Shown: positions 10,910-22,182 of the stretch, in pieces | How positions within the stretch are numbered: position 1 is the first letter of the stretch | How the letters are laid out: each line of letters opens with the position of its first letter | Assembly: GCF_010183535.1 (NCBI RefSeq) | Contig: NC_071328.1 | Coordinates: 16,492,001 to 16,556,000, forward strand | Length of the DNA: 64,000 bases | Source of the DNA: Caenorhabditis remanei | Taxonomy: Eukaryota; Nematoda; Chromadorea; Rhabditida; Rhabditidae | Direction: 5' to 3' | Program-made: the position numbers and the translations under genes | The notes under the pieces: model-generated | Told to the model about the DNA's origin: nothing | Seen by the model: only the letters and a program-made list of their open reading frames with translations | Database searches by the model: none

Positions 10910-11075
10910 TATGGTAATAGGAAAGAATGGTACCTTGGTCTCTAAGGTCCTGCGTTTTGTCATCTGCAAGTAATGGGACAGAGCTCTTCTTCTGAGATTC
11001 AAAAAGTTTATTAGAAAAATGTGAGTTATAAAAAACGAATACAGCGATAAAATCTGGCAAAAGGTAAAATTACTA

Positions 11076-12341
11076 TCATTTCCAGACAACAAAAGTAAAG
11101 TCGAAACATTGAGTCGGAAGATACTCTTTGATTATTTTCTCCTCGTCTGAGACTTGAATTACGTTTCCTCTCTCCTCGAAAACCACGTCACTATCAGTCC
11201 CGGTCCATTCTTCATTCGTTCTTTCGAATGCTTCAATAACATTCTTTGGGATCTTCTCGTGTTCCTTTTTCCCAAGATAATGAGTCCACATGACGGTTCC
11301 AATCGTTCCATCGACTCTCTGAATGTCAACTCCTCCGTAGAACCAGAATATCTCTCTGTAATAGAAAACATAAATAACAGCAATAAATGTGAGTGTAACT
11401 CACATGCAGCATCTAGCCACTTGTGTCGGATGTCTTACAACCGCTCCCAATCCATTCAGCACTGTCCTCCAGTCTTCTTGACCCGGTATAAACACTCGAA
11501 GATCTTCTAGAATCGGATTTGATCTACCTTCCTTCCAACTTCTGAGGAATGCATTCAGATCTTGATTAGACAAAAGTGATACTCCAAGATAAAGGCGTTT
11601 GCACGTGTTCATAGACATTAAAATAGATAAATTGACCCATTTAGCGCCTCCAAAATAATCGAATCTCTCAATTTCGAGTGGCATTGAAAACTTGAGTGGA
11701 GCAATATCAGACACATCACTATGCATGATTACCCGCCCAATTTTCTTCTGAAATCTTCCCAGGAAGAAAGCAAGTGTCCACTGGTTATTGGCATTCAAAC
11801 TAAAATTAACATTTTTTATTTTTGTTAGTTTATCGCATCCATTCATCCAATCGATAACTTGTCGCATATCTTCGGATTTCCAGCTGGACCAGTAGACCGA
11901 GTGAATAGAACAATCGAACACTTCGAAGAGAAGTTGGAGAGTTTCAAGAAAGAGAAGCAGTGGGTTTTCAGAAAATAAATTGAGAGCATGATACACATGA
12001 TTCTCATTATAAACATCTGATTCCGTGTTATCCCTTTCTGAGATATCTCTCAACTCAAACAACCAAGTCTCCGGTCCCTGAGGGCCTATGACACTGTTTC
12101 CAGCGAATGACGTGTAAATTACAAAACTCTCTCCATTTTCCAACCTGATTTTCACTGGTTTTCTAACAGCTAACCTTGCCACGTGTTTTGTCCGTTTGGA
12201 AACTTTTGCAAAGTGATATCTGAAAATATGATTAGATTATGAGAAATAGGAAATTCCAACTTACATTTCATAGATATTCCAGTTTCGAATAATATTCCGA
12301 AGAGGAAGGAATGGCAGTCGGAGTAGAGGTAGTGGTGACAT
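11076..12341 (-). CDS. F-box / FBA_2-type protein, array gene 2
   Basis: Exons 12341-12265, 12219-11404 and 11355-11076, in frame, about 390 aa. Starts MSPLPLLRLPFLPL; F-box continued by KVSKRTKHVARLAVRKPV; FBA_2-type body with FDCSIHSVYWSSWKSEDM and IDWMNGCDKLTKI; C-terminus CFDFTFVVWK. Exon 1 is 77 nt and exon 3 is 280 nt, exactly as in genes 1 and 4, so the copies arose by duplication of a whole gene unit. AATAAA lies at 11012-11007. Upstream GTGTGGGTACGGTAAACAGT is shared with genes 1 and 3. Substrate unknown. Confidence 0.8.
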
Positions 12342-12691
12342 CGAAGACAAAAGTCTTTCGGTGATTCCTTCGAATCTGTGACACTGTTTACCGTACCCAC
12401 ACGCGACGCGTCTCCAAATCAATAGTCTCTGTGTTGAATGCCTGTAGACGTCATCTGTAGTGTTAGTTAATAGCTAGAGGGGATAATGAGGAAGAACGAT
12501 TTATAGGAAAGAAAGGTCGTTTGGTCTCCAGGGTTCTGCGTTTTGTCATCTGCAAGCAATGGGACAGGGCTCTTATTTTGGGATTTAAAAAGTTTATTAT
12601 GAAAATTTGAGTTGTGAAAAAAAATGAATACAGCAATAAAATGACAGATGATAGAATCACAACCAAAAATGAGACATGGATTATGTATATA

Positions 12692-13961
12692 TCATTTCCA
12701 GACAACGAAAGAAAAATTGAAACAATTCTGAGTCGGAAGATACTCTTTGATTATTTTCTCCTCGTCTGAGACTTGAATCTCGTTTCCTTTCTCCTCGAAA
12801 ACCACGTCACTATCAGTTCCGACCCATTCTTGTTTCGTTTTCTCGAATACTTCAATAATGTTCCTTGGGATCTTCTCGTGTTCATTACTCCCGACGTAAT
12901 GTGTCCACATAACTGTTCCAATCTTACCATCGACTCGTTGAATATCCACACCACCATAGTACCAAAGATTTTTTCTGAAAAAATAAATTTACGGCGTAAA
13001 TCGACAAGTGAAGTTGTGTCAGTGTAACTCACATATAGCATCTAGTCACTCGTGTCGGGTGTCTTACAACTGCTCCCAATCCATTCAAGACTGTCTTCCA
13101 ATCTTCTTGGTCTGTTACATAGACGTGAAGAACTTCTAGAATCGAATTTGATTTCCCTTCCTTCCAACTTCTGAGGAATACTTTCAGATCTTGATTAGAG
13201 AGAAGTGATATTGCAAGGTAAAGACGTTTGCACGTGTTCATAGACATTAAAATAGATAAATTGACCCATCTAGCACCATAGTAACTGAATCTCTCCATTT
13301 CTATTGAAAACTTGACTGGAGCAATATCAGAGACTTTACTATACACGATTAGCCGTCCAAGTTTCTTCTTAAATGTTTCCAGAAATAAAGCAAGTGTCAT
13401 CTGATTATTGACGTTCAAATTAAAATTAACAGTTTCTATTTTTGTCAGTTTATCACATCCATTCATCCAATCGATAACTTGTCGCATATCTTCAGTTTTC
13501 CAACTGGTCCAGTATACCATGTGAATAGAACAATCAAACACTTCGAAGAGAAATTCGAGAGTCTCAAGAAAGAGAAGCAGTGGGTTTTCAGAAAATAAAT
13601 TGAGAGTATGATACACATGATTCTCATTATAAACATCTGATTCTGCGTTATCTCTGTCTGAGATATCTCTCAACTCAAACACCCAAGTCTCCTGTCCCCG
13701 AGAGACTATGCCACTATTTCCAGCGAATGACGTTTGAATTGAAAAACACTCTCCATTTGTCAAACTGATATCCACTGGTTTTCTGAAAGCTGCCCTTGCC
13801 ACGCTTTTTGTTCGTTTGGAGACTTTTGCAAATTGACATCTGAAAATATGATGAGATTATGAGAAATAAGAATTTCCAACTTACATTTCATAGATATTCC
13901 AGTTTTGAATAATATTTTGAAGAGGAAGGAATGGCAGTCGGAGTAGAGATAGTGGTGGCAT
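12692..13961 (-). CDS. F-box / FBA_2-type protein, array gene 3
   Basis: Exons 13961-13885, 13839-13033 and 12974-12692, in frame, about 388 aa. Starts MPPLSLLRLPFLPL. The FBA_2-type body has FDCSIHMVYWTSWKTEDM and IDWMNGCDKLTKIETV; the C-terminus is NFSFVVWK. Exon 3 is one codon longer than in the neighbours because its acceptor region reads KNLWYYGG. AATAAA at 12598-12593. Closest in the array to gene 4 in the KTEDM and EVLHVYV segments. Likely role as for the other members: Skp1-binding substrate adaptor. Confidence 0.8.
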
Positions 13962-14299
13962 CTCAAGCAGAAGTGTTCTGGTAATTCCTTCGAATCTGTG
14001 ACACTGTTTACCGTACCCACACGCGACGCGTTTCCAAATCAATATCCTCTGTGTTGAATGCCTATAGACGTCATCTGTAGTGTTAGTTAATAGCTAGAGG
14101 CAAAGAACGATTAATAGGAAAGAAAGGTAGCTTGGTCTCCAGGGTTCTGCGTTTTGTCATCTGCAAGCAATGGGACAGGGCTCTTCTTCTGTGATTTAAA
14201 AAGTTTATTATGAAAATTTGAGTTGTGAAAAAAATGAATACAGCAATAAAATGACAGAAGATAGAATTACAACCAAAAATGAAACATGGATTGAAAATA

Positions 14300-15588
14300 T
14301 TACTTCCAGACAACGAAAGTAAAGTTGAAACAGTTCTCCGGAAGGTGTTGTTCAATTATTTTCTCCTCGTCTGAGACTTGAATCTCGTTTCCTCTCTCCT
14401 CGAAAACCACGTCACTATCAGTCCCAACCCATTCTTGTTTTGTTTTCTCGAATGCTTCAATAATGTTTTTGGGAATCTCCTCTTTTTCATTATACCCAAA
14501 ATAATGTGTCCACATAACTGTTCCAATCTTCCCATCGACTCGTTGAATATCCACACCACCATAGTACCAATGATATTGTCTGAAAAAAAAAAATTTACGG
14601 CAAAAATCGACACTGAATGTCTATGAAGTTGTGTCAGGGCTACTCACTTCAAGCATCTAGTCACTTGTGTTGGATGTCGTACAACTGCTCCCAATCCATT
14701 CAAGACTGTCTTCCAATCTTCTTGATCTGGTACATAGACGTGAAGAACTTCTAGAATCGAATTTGATTTCCCTTCCTTCCAATTTCTAAGGAATACATTC
14801 AGATCTTGATTAGATAGGAGTGATACTCCAAGATCAACACTTTTGCACGTGTTCATAGACATTAAAATAGGTAAATTGGCCCATCTAGCGCTACCAAAAT
14901 TACTGAATCTCTCCATTTCTATTGAAAAATTGAGTGGAGTTATATCTGTGTTGCCTTGCGGTGGTACAGCACCATGCAGGAATAACCGTCCAAGTTTCTT
15001 CTGAAATGTTCCCAGGAACAAAGCAAGTGTCATTTGATTATTGACGTTCAAACAGAACCGAACATTTTCTACTTTTGTCAGTTTATCACATCCATTCATC
15101 CAATAGATGACTTGTCGCATATCTTCAGTTTTCCAGCTGTTCCAGTAGACCCAGTGAATAGAACAATCAAACACTTCGAAGAGAAATTTGAGAGTCTCAA
15201 GAAAACGAAGCAGAGGATTCTCAGAAACTAAAGTGAAGGTGTGTGTCCGATTATTCTCATTATATGCCTCTGATTCCGTGTTATCACTTTCTGAGACATC
15301 TTTCATCTTAAACAGCCAAGTATCCCATAGGGACATGCTACCACTTTCAGAGATTGTCGTTTCAATTTGAAAATTCTCTAGATTGTTCAAAATGATATAC
15401 GCTGTTTTTTTAACAGCTAACTTTACCAAGTTTTTTGTTCGTTTGGAGACTTTTGCAAATTGACATCTGAAAATATGATTGAAATATGAGAAATAGGAAA
15501 TTCCAACTTACATTTCATAGATATTCCAAGTTTGAATAATGTGTTGTAGAGGAAGGAGTGGCAGTCGGAGTAGATGTAGTGGTGACAT
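14300..15588 (-). CDS. F-box / FBA_2-type protein, array gene 4
   Basis: Exons 15588-15512, 15466-14648 and 14579-14300, in frame, about 391 aa. Starts MSPLHLLRLPLLPLQHI. The body has FDCSIHWVYWNSWKTEDM and IYWMNGCDKLTKVENV, with an insertion GAVPPQGNTDITPL where genes 2 and 3 have only a short SDIAP segment. C-terminus CFNFTFVVWK; AATAAA at 14209-14204. This is the most divergent of the four close paralogs. The differing central segment is the part expected to face substrate. Confidence 0.8.
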
Positions 15589-16027
15589 CGAAGACTTTCC
15601 TAAACTCGATACGGTTTGCGGCACTGTTCACCGAACGCACTGCCAAATCAATAAACGACCTTCTGCATACAATATGTCGTATTTCTGGGAGGAAACGTTA
15701 GAGGTGATGATGGAGAAGAGCAAATAATAGGACAAATCGCCGCTTGGCTAGATTACCATCACTGCAGACGTGGTGGTGGTAATTGGCGATTGTGGATTTA
15801 ATTGAGGAGATAATGATGATTTAAGATTATTGTGTGAGTGACGAGCAGATGGTATTAGTGGATTGGGAGAGAGATGTCACTTAGATTCTCATGACAGTCT
15901 ACGAATATGGATGACGTCAGAGGACAGAAAGGAGAAGGAAATATATTTATTAATTAAAGAATGGAAACTCTTAGAGAAACAAGCAATATATTTGGTATAA
16001 TGCATTAATTTTCAAAGATAGTGGTAG

Positions 16028-17338
16028 TTACCAAACAGAAATAGTTAGTGATTTGAGATAAGAGCTACATGTGAATCTTCCCGTTTCTTCTCCGTCTTCC
16101 ACTTCGTGATACTCATTTTCATCTGCTTCTGGATCAACATTATCCTCCATCTCATTCACGTCTTCATACTTCTGAATCCATCTCAATGGAACCGTCGAAT
16201 TCTCAGATTCCCTTAAAAACTTATGCCATTGGAGTGTTGCAGTTCTTCCGTCATTAAGTTGAATGTCATATCCACCAAAGATCCAGGATAATTCTTTCCC
16301 AAGGAAATACTCAATTCTGGAAAAATACATGTTGTCAATTGATTTGACTTTGGACATTTCAGTTAAATTTTTTTACGTATTTGACTTTGATTTCACAAAA
16401 TTGTTCAACAAAACTTACTCGATACATCTTTTCGTTGTCCTCGGATCTCTTTTTACAAATGGAATTCCATCTAAAATTTCCCTTAGATTGATAACGTCAT
16501 GTGTTCTAATGAAGGCCTTCTTTAGTCTTGAATTAGATTTCCCAGCTATTAGATTTTTGAGGAATGAGTTCAAGTATTGATTAGTCAATTCACTATTATA
16601 CAGGTCGATTTCGATAACGTCCAAAGCAGTCAGGAGATATGAACTTTCCATTTGAAGATTGGAAATTCTGAGTTCGTTATACAACTGACGAGACAATGAC
16701 AATTGTTTCAATTTGGGATCTTCTGCATTATAGATCTCTACCGACAATGAATCCACTTTCTTTTTGTTTGTCTCCAGTAAATGATGAATATCTTCTAATT
16801 TCGAACATGAGAGATGAAGTGTTTGATATGAATCTTGTGGTAGTTCATTCGCATACCTGAGAAGGTAATCGACAACATTTCGACCAGTTTTAGATTCGAG
16901 ATATAACCCATACAATGGTGTGTTGAATATATCCATTAACTGCTCTAATACTTCTACACTCTTCTCAAATGGATTCGCAGCATAAAAGCGGAAATATCTA
17001 TGAATCTGATTCTCAATAAGATATTTATCTTCGGATTGAATCGAAGTAGGCCTAAACATCCAACGATCCGAGTCTTTTGTTCCGAATTCAAGCCAAACTT
17101 CGAACGGTGCCCAATCGATTAAGCTAAGTGAGAACGGCCTTTTGCTAATTGACTTTGCTAATGACTTTGTCTTTTTCGATATTTTTGAGAAGTTATACCT
17201 GAAATCTGATCATTCATTTTCCAGCGGAATGAAAACTAAAACCTACAGCTCGAAAGGATTCCATATCTTTGTTACAGCATCGAAAATGAGTAATGGAAGT
17301 TTCAGTATAAGGAAAGGACGTTGAGTAGGAACAACCAT
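16028..17338 (-). CDS. divergent F-box protein at the end of the array
   Basis: Exons 17338-17247, 17198-16419 and 16316-16028, in frame, about 386 aa. The start MVVPTQRPFLILKLPLLIFD leads into an F-box that continues across intron 1 (PFELYNFSKISKKTKSL). An in-frame ATG nine codons upstream is an alternative start. The body keeps the layout of the neighbours (FEKSVEVLEQLMDIFNTPLY, then a leucine-rich stretch) and the same two intron positions and phases, but shares little sequence. The C-terminus is acidic (EMEDNVDPEADENEYHEVED) then SLTISVW. Probably an older duplicate of the same F-box/FBA class; the FBA assignment here is weaker. Confidence 0.65.
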
Positions 17339-18000
17339 CAAAACGTTTGATGTCATCTGTTGAGTGTCCAAAACGATGTCGCAGAGGGATAAATATGCAG
17401 TGGTTGTGAGGAAGAGAACAGGTGTTGGCTTGGAAGAGGTTGGCGTTCCCAAGATGTTTGCAAAAGAAGTGGTTCTAGTCCCTAAAAGGAAAACACGAAA
17501 AAAAAAAGAGAGACGCAGAGAAACATTTTTTCCTATTGCCGAATGCGAATTCATGTTTGCTATATGAATCTGTGCAAAATGCATTGACTGGAGCCAGATG
17601 AAAACCGTTCTTTAAATGAAATCGATGTATTTTGGACAACAATCATAAAATTAACAACGATCATAAAATTAAGACGATGAAGTCATTTCAAATTCGATAA
17701 TAAAGAATTTTATCCGTCCTAAAACTATGAAAAAAATTACAAAGTAAAGAACAGTGTAAATCCAGAATTATTAATGTATGTTTTCAGGTAAACGATGTCA
17801 AGACGCACGGCACCCTATCACAAACTTGCAACGGGGCGGGCCGAGACGAAATTGAAAATTTTCCCACTCCCACCTTAGCGCTACGTTCAATTTTCGAACA
17901 GTGCCGCAAGAAATGGGCATGGCCGCCGCGTGAGGACTGGGAGAACTTTCCATGCACAGAAAAATTTGAATTCTGGACTTAGAAGTTGAATTGATCTGAA
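17339..18000. other. intergenic, nothing recognised
   Basis: Contains the 5' region of the divergent F-box gene and AT-rich filler. A short GC-rich patch at about 17800-17950 (GGGGCGGGCCGAGACG) has no partner I can see. No gene. Confidence 0.35.
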
Positions 18001-18002
18001 AA

Positions 18003-18357
18003 TCTTTACTATTAACAAACGCAAACGGCTGTATGTTTGTGTGTCTGTCGCCGATCCTACCGCCCTTTATACTGAACCGACTTTCTTCAAATTTGGACCA
18101 AAAGATCAGAAACTTTCTCTTAATGATGCCCGTCTATTTTTTTCAGTTAGAATAGGTCTCGACTAGGTCACTAGGTGAAAAAACGTGGTTTTCAAGCCTT
18201 TCAGTGGCTTTTGATTCCGAAATAGGGAAATAGGAGTTCACGGGGGAGATAATCACAGAACATTTTCATTCTTCAAATGAATTCATTTCTTCAAATTTTC
18301 AACACGGGTGGTGTAGAAAAGGAGGTTGAGCAGCCGTTAGGCTGCGTTAACCGACTG
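18003..18357 (+). mobile_element. short diverged relative of the long repeat, copy C
   Basis: It starts with TGTCTGTCGCCGATCCTACC, resembling the first segment of copies A and B, contains TTAATGATGCCCG as they do, and ends with GAGGTTGAGCAGCCGTTAGG followed by CTGCGTTAACC and GACTGGTTTT. Only about 355 bp long, with beginning and end modules but no middle. The terminal hairpin (18324-18352) differs from copy A by paired substitutions. Confidence 0.6.
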
Positions 18358-18609
18358 GTTTTTACAAAAATATAAGTTTAATTATATTGAAACATTTGAA
18401 GGTCGGTTTCTTTGAAAATGTCGAAAAATTGGGGCCCATAATCCAAGGGTACATCGAAAAAAGGTACATCTATGAAAAATTTGATCATAGGGTACATTGA
18501 ATCTTGGAGTACATCGAAGACCTATGATCATGCGGTGCATCAATAGGCTTACTATTATCACAAGGTATTGTCGACACAAAAAAAGTGATACCCAGTGTTT
18601 GCGGACTTA

Positions 18610-18750
18610 CTGTGAAAAAAATAAAGTTTGGCCAAGGATTTTCAACAAAAAATTTCGCGGGTAAAACACTTTAGTGCATTTGTGAACTAAAGTGTTTTGC
18701 CCGCGAAAATCTTTTTTGAAAATCCTTGGCCAAACTTTATTTTTCGACAC
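18610..18750. mobile_element. palindromic MITE, copy 2
   Basis: Same family as 2654-2795: CTGTGAAAAAAATAAAGTTT at the left and its degenerate inverse at the right (CGACAC/TA), TA on both sides. The loop GCATTTGTGA is the reverse complement of copy 1's loop, so it sits in the opposite orientation. Arms near the loop read GCGGGTAAAACAC / GTGTTTTGCCCGC. Confidence 0.75.
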
Positions 18751-18759
18751 TACAAGGAA

Positions 18760-19237
18760 ACCTTTTAAGTGGTCCTTAATGCCAGCGAAAACGACCTATA
18801 CAGTTCGAAAGAGCATGTTCCAAAACCTATTAATTTAATTTATTTATTGACTAAAATATAAATTATGAATATTAAACAGGAGACCAGATCATGCCCCTCA
18901 CGAGGCTATAGACCTGGTAGGAGGGCGAAATAAGGGGAAAGCAAGAAATTAAGTCCGATAGAATGGGGAAAAATGGGGAACGAGAATTAATTGACATGAT
19001 GTGAGAAGATATGAGTGAAATGGATGAAATAACCGAAAAGGGGGAGAGGGGGCAAGGTAAAGAGCAAATTCACAAGGGGGAGATCATAGTCTATTAATTG
19101 AATTATTGAGCAGGGAGACAAATTCACCGGGGAGGAGGAAGTCATGGGTATTACATATTGTAAGGTATTCGGTCAATACCTTAAGCCTGCTCGGCTTTCT
19201 AGCTAAAACCCCATTTTATCACCAAACTCTGACATTG
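18760..19237. other. intergenic, no gene seen
   Basis: Includes GAGGCTATAGACCTGGTAGG and G/A-rich text. No ORF with coding character, no clear repeat ends. Confidence 0.35.
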
Positions 19238-19625
19238 TAAAAGTCTGTATTTTCAGGTCGAAACTGCTCGCTTTCGCTCACAGTCTCTCCCACATAATTC
19301 CTAGACCTGCAATCGTCATCGTCGCTGTCGTCGCGCCTGCCGTCTCTTCAACGCCGACACTCTCTCGTCGACGCGCCACAACGACACTCCGCATCCCGCT
19401 CTACAGGCTCGGCGCCACTAATTGTCACCCATTAACCCCGCCCCTTTCTCGCCCTATATAAGCCGACGTTTCTCTGAAACTAGGCAGTTCTTACGGGGTC
19501 CGTACCCTTTTACCGTTTTCCCTCTGTTGCCCGCTTTCACCCCTTTTCATGTAACATTTAAGAGCGCTAATAAACTAGTAGTTGAGTATAAAAGTCTTGC
19601 GTTGCTTACTATATGATAGAATTCC
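19238..19625 (+). repeat. candidate LTR remnant (promoter plus poly(A) signal)
   Basis: Within about 200 bp there is a GC-rich box (CCCCGCCCC), a strong TATATAA (19455-19461), and AATAAA (19569-19574) followed by GT-rich sequence, with no ORF between. That compact arrangement is typical of a retroviral-type LTR. I could not fix its ends or find a second copy, so it may instead be an orphan promoter. Confidence 0.35.
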
Positions 19626-19627
19626 AT

Positions 19628-19762
19628 ATGGGAATTGTAGTAGAGAAGAAGTCATTAACGTCAGGCCTAACACAAATTAAAGTCATGGGTCGTCTAGCCG
19701 AATTGGACAGTCTGACATACGACTGGATATTTGGAAAATACGCTGCGCCGCATATAAATTTA
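19628..19762 (+). pseudogene. short coding-like fragment cut off by repeat copy B
   Basis: A frame starting MGIVVEKKSLTSGLTQIKVM runs to TYDWIFGKYAAPH just after the candidate LTR, then enters the end of repeat copy B. Amino-acid composition looks protein-like. It might be the start of a gag or of a host gene truncated by the insertion. Not recognised. Confidence 0.25.
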
Positions 19763-21250
19763 CCAGTCGGTTCACGTCGCCTAACGGCGACTGAACCTCC
19801 TTCTCAACACCACCCTTCTAGGTGTTACAGCGCCTGCGGCGCTTCTCACATGGTTCAAACAATCGGGGTATCAGAATTCTCTTTTTCTTCTGGTCCTATA
19901 ACTTTTCTTCGATTGTTGGTAGTAACTCTATTTTCCCTCTCATCAATAGGCAGGTGACCCTCTAAATATAAAGTTTCAACTTTTGATTGATCGGCGGCGA
20001 TGCCGCCACCCTCCTCTGAATATGGCAAATATGGCAAACTGAGTCCATATTTAAACAAATTCTTATTCTAGAATTTGCTTCTTTTTTTAAGGTAACCGAG
20101 CTAGTTTCCTTTTCTCATCTTCGAAAGATGCGTTTAAAGTATTCTTTTGAAGTTGTTGACTTATCAGCGGCGATGCCGCCTCCCTCCCCCAAATTCTTTA
20201 AAGATTTTTTTTCGTATACACGGAAATCTTCTCTTAGTTTAATTTGATCCAAAACGTTCTGCTTCCTAAATTTTGGACTGTTCGGCGGCGATGCCGCCTC
20301 TTTTCTCTGGAGTACTTTGAAACTAAAACTATTTCACATATTTCTAAGTTCAAAAGTTAAAGAAGCTCCTTATTCAGTCTATTTTGATTTCAATCTTTTT
20401 CATTCGTACCTGAGTGCTTCACAAAAATTCTCAAAGTTCTTAAGAAAACAAAACTTCTTGATTTCCCTAAATATCTCACTCTTAACATGTCTACCTACTA
20501 AGTTCCTGATCGTTTTCTTTTATTTTCTCTATTGTGATTGTGTTAGTGGCTTTTGGTCCATCATCTCAAATAAAAACTAACTAACTAAAAAAAACAAAGA
20601 AACACATTTTGAGTTTAAAACGATCGGCGACAATGCCGTATGACTTCCCCATGAAGATTCGGACGAAAGGCTTATTGTTAACTACTATCAGTTTCTGACT
20701 CGGTGTTTGTAGGATTGTGATTTTTTAAACACCGTCAAAGTTGGACCTCAATCATCCCTTCTGACAGAATTGTAGCGGTGTGTACAGAGTCAACAGAAAG
20801 ATAGCTACTCCACCCTTTTGTTCTAAAATCTCGACCATAATTACAACTTTCATATACTGACTATGCTCTTATCAAAACAAAAAACCAAAAAACTTTTCGG
20901 ACCTGGCGGGAACGAACTACTACCCCATGGGTGAGAGTCATCTGCGTAGACCGCTACACCAAATACGCGCGGCCGGGCGCTCTCAAGAATGCAGTCAAGA
21001 AACACCGTGTCAGTAGTTTTGAGCTTTCAACCACCCTGTCGGGACACACCTTTTCTGAACGCTTTCTACTGTTGAAATCGACATCGTCTCCAGAAGACGT
21101 CAAATTTGATATTTTTGAAAAAAGAAAAGTTCGGGCATCATCTAAGGGAAATTTCCAATCTATCTATCTAGGTTTCATAAAAAGCGGTCCACTACGGAGG
21201 GAGTTATGACATGCAACAAATAAACAGACACACGGATCTGTTGAATATTA
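19762..21250 (-). mobile_element. long interspersed repeat, copy B
   Basis: Uninterrupted counterpart of copy A, on the minus strand and directly downstream of the reverse transcriptase stop codon (TAA of TTACTAATAATATTC). Modules in order: TCATAACTCCCTCCGTA, the GATGATGCCCG phrase, a tRNA-like unit (about 20945-20880), three GGCGGC-ATC-GCCGCC type palindromes (near 20290, 20172, 19998), then hairpins AGCGCC-GCA-GGCGCT and 19797-19769, ending at ACCAG (19762). Confidence 0.65.
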
Positions 21251-22045
21251 TTAGTAAAGATAAAGTAAGATTAATTGTGATTTAAGTCTGCGATGGCGGG
21301 CTGAGTAAATATCGAGAATTTCGAGACGGTCGAGGTAAGAAGAATAAGGGATGTTGCATCGTTGTAGAACTTTTCTAGTGAATAATCTGAGTGGTTTTTC
21401 AAGTTTTTGAGAAAGAATGCTAGAAGGTGTAGGAGAGTAAACAACAGAGCAATATTCAAGTAAGGGCAGAACATAGGTGTTGAAAAGATGTCTGTAGAGT
21501 GATATAGATCTAGACTTGAAGGCTTTCAGCAGTTGATTACAGCGGAGTACAGCTAACGAGGATAATTTGGAAATGTGAAGGTCGAATTTGAGATCTGAGT
21601 CGGTTAATAGACCCAGATCCCGTACTACTGTAGATTCGGAGATGGGGATGGCGTCTACATGAAATGGGTGACGAGAGTTTTCGGGACCTAGCCTAAGAAG
21701 AGAGGTTTTAGTGTGGGCTAAAGGCAGAGCGTTGGCGGAGGCCCATTTGGATACTAGGTTTATACCGTGTTGGAGGAGAAGGTCGTGGGAATACAATTTG
21801 ATATCATCAGCAAAAGCGGCAAAATGAATGATTGGTGGGAGTTTCAGGAGTAGGTCGTTAATGTAGATTAGGAATAAAAGGGGACCTGATACAGTTCCTT
21901 GCGTAACACCCGAGGGAATAGGAGAGATTTTATTGTCTAGGGATCCGTTAACCATTACTGAGAAGGTGCGTTCTTTGAGGAAAGCTTCTAACCAGGAGAT
22001 GTAAAGGTTTGGCAGACCAAAGTTAGCAAGTTTTTGATCAAAATA
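21251..22045 (-). pseudogene. 5'-truncated non-LTR retrotransposon reverse transcriptase
   Basis: Open frame of about 265 codons on the minus strand with the C-terminal half of a reverse transcriptase: GVTQGTVSGPLLFLIYINDL, the catalytic FADD box in HFAAFADDIKLYSH, then DLGLLTDSDLKFDLHI and a thumb-like tail ending LILLYLY. These match the CR1/Jockey-like group of LINEs. The N-terminal fingers and any endonuclease are missing, as expected from 5' truncation. The break is near 22045, where GTGATCTACTT is duplicated in tandem. The surviving part has no frameshift. Confidence 0.85.
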
Positions 22046-22182
22046 ATGTGATCTACTTTATATTAATGTGATCTACTTCTATTAATCAACTTTCAAAAGT
22101 TGCTTCCGTGACCTGTAAGTGTCAGAAATCTCTCGCCTCCTCCAAATCCTATCACGTTTGTAATAAACTGCGGCGACACTTT

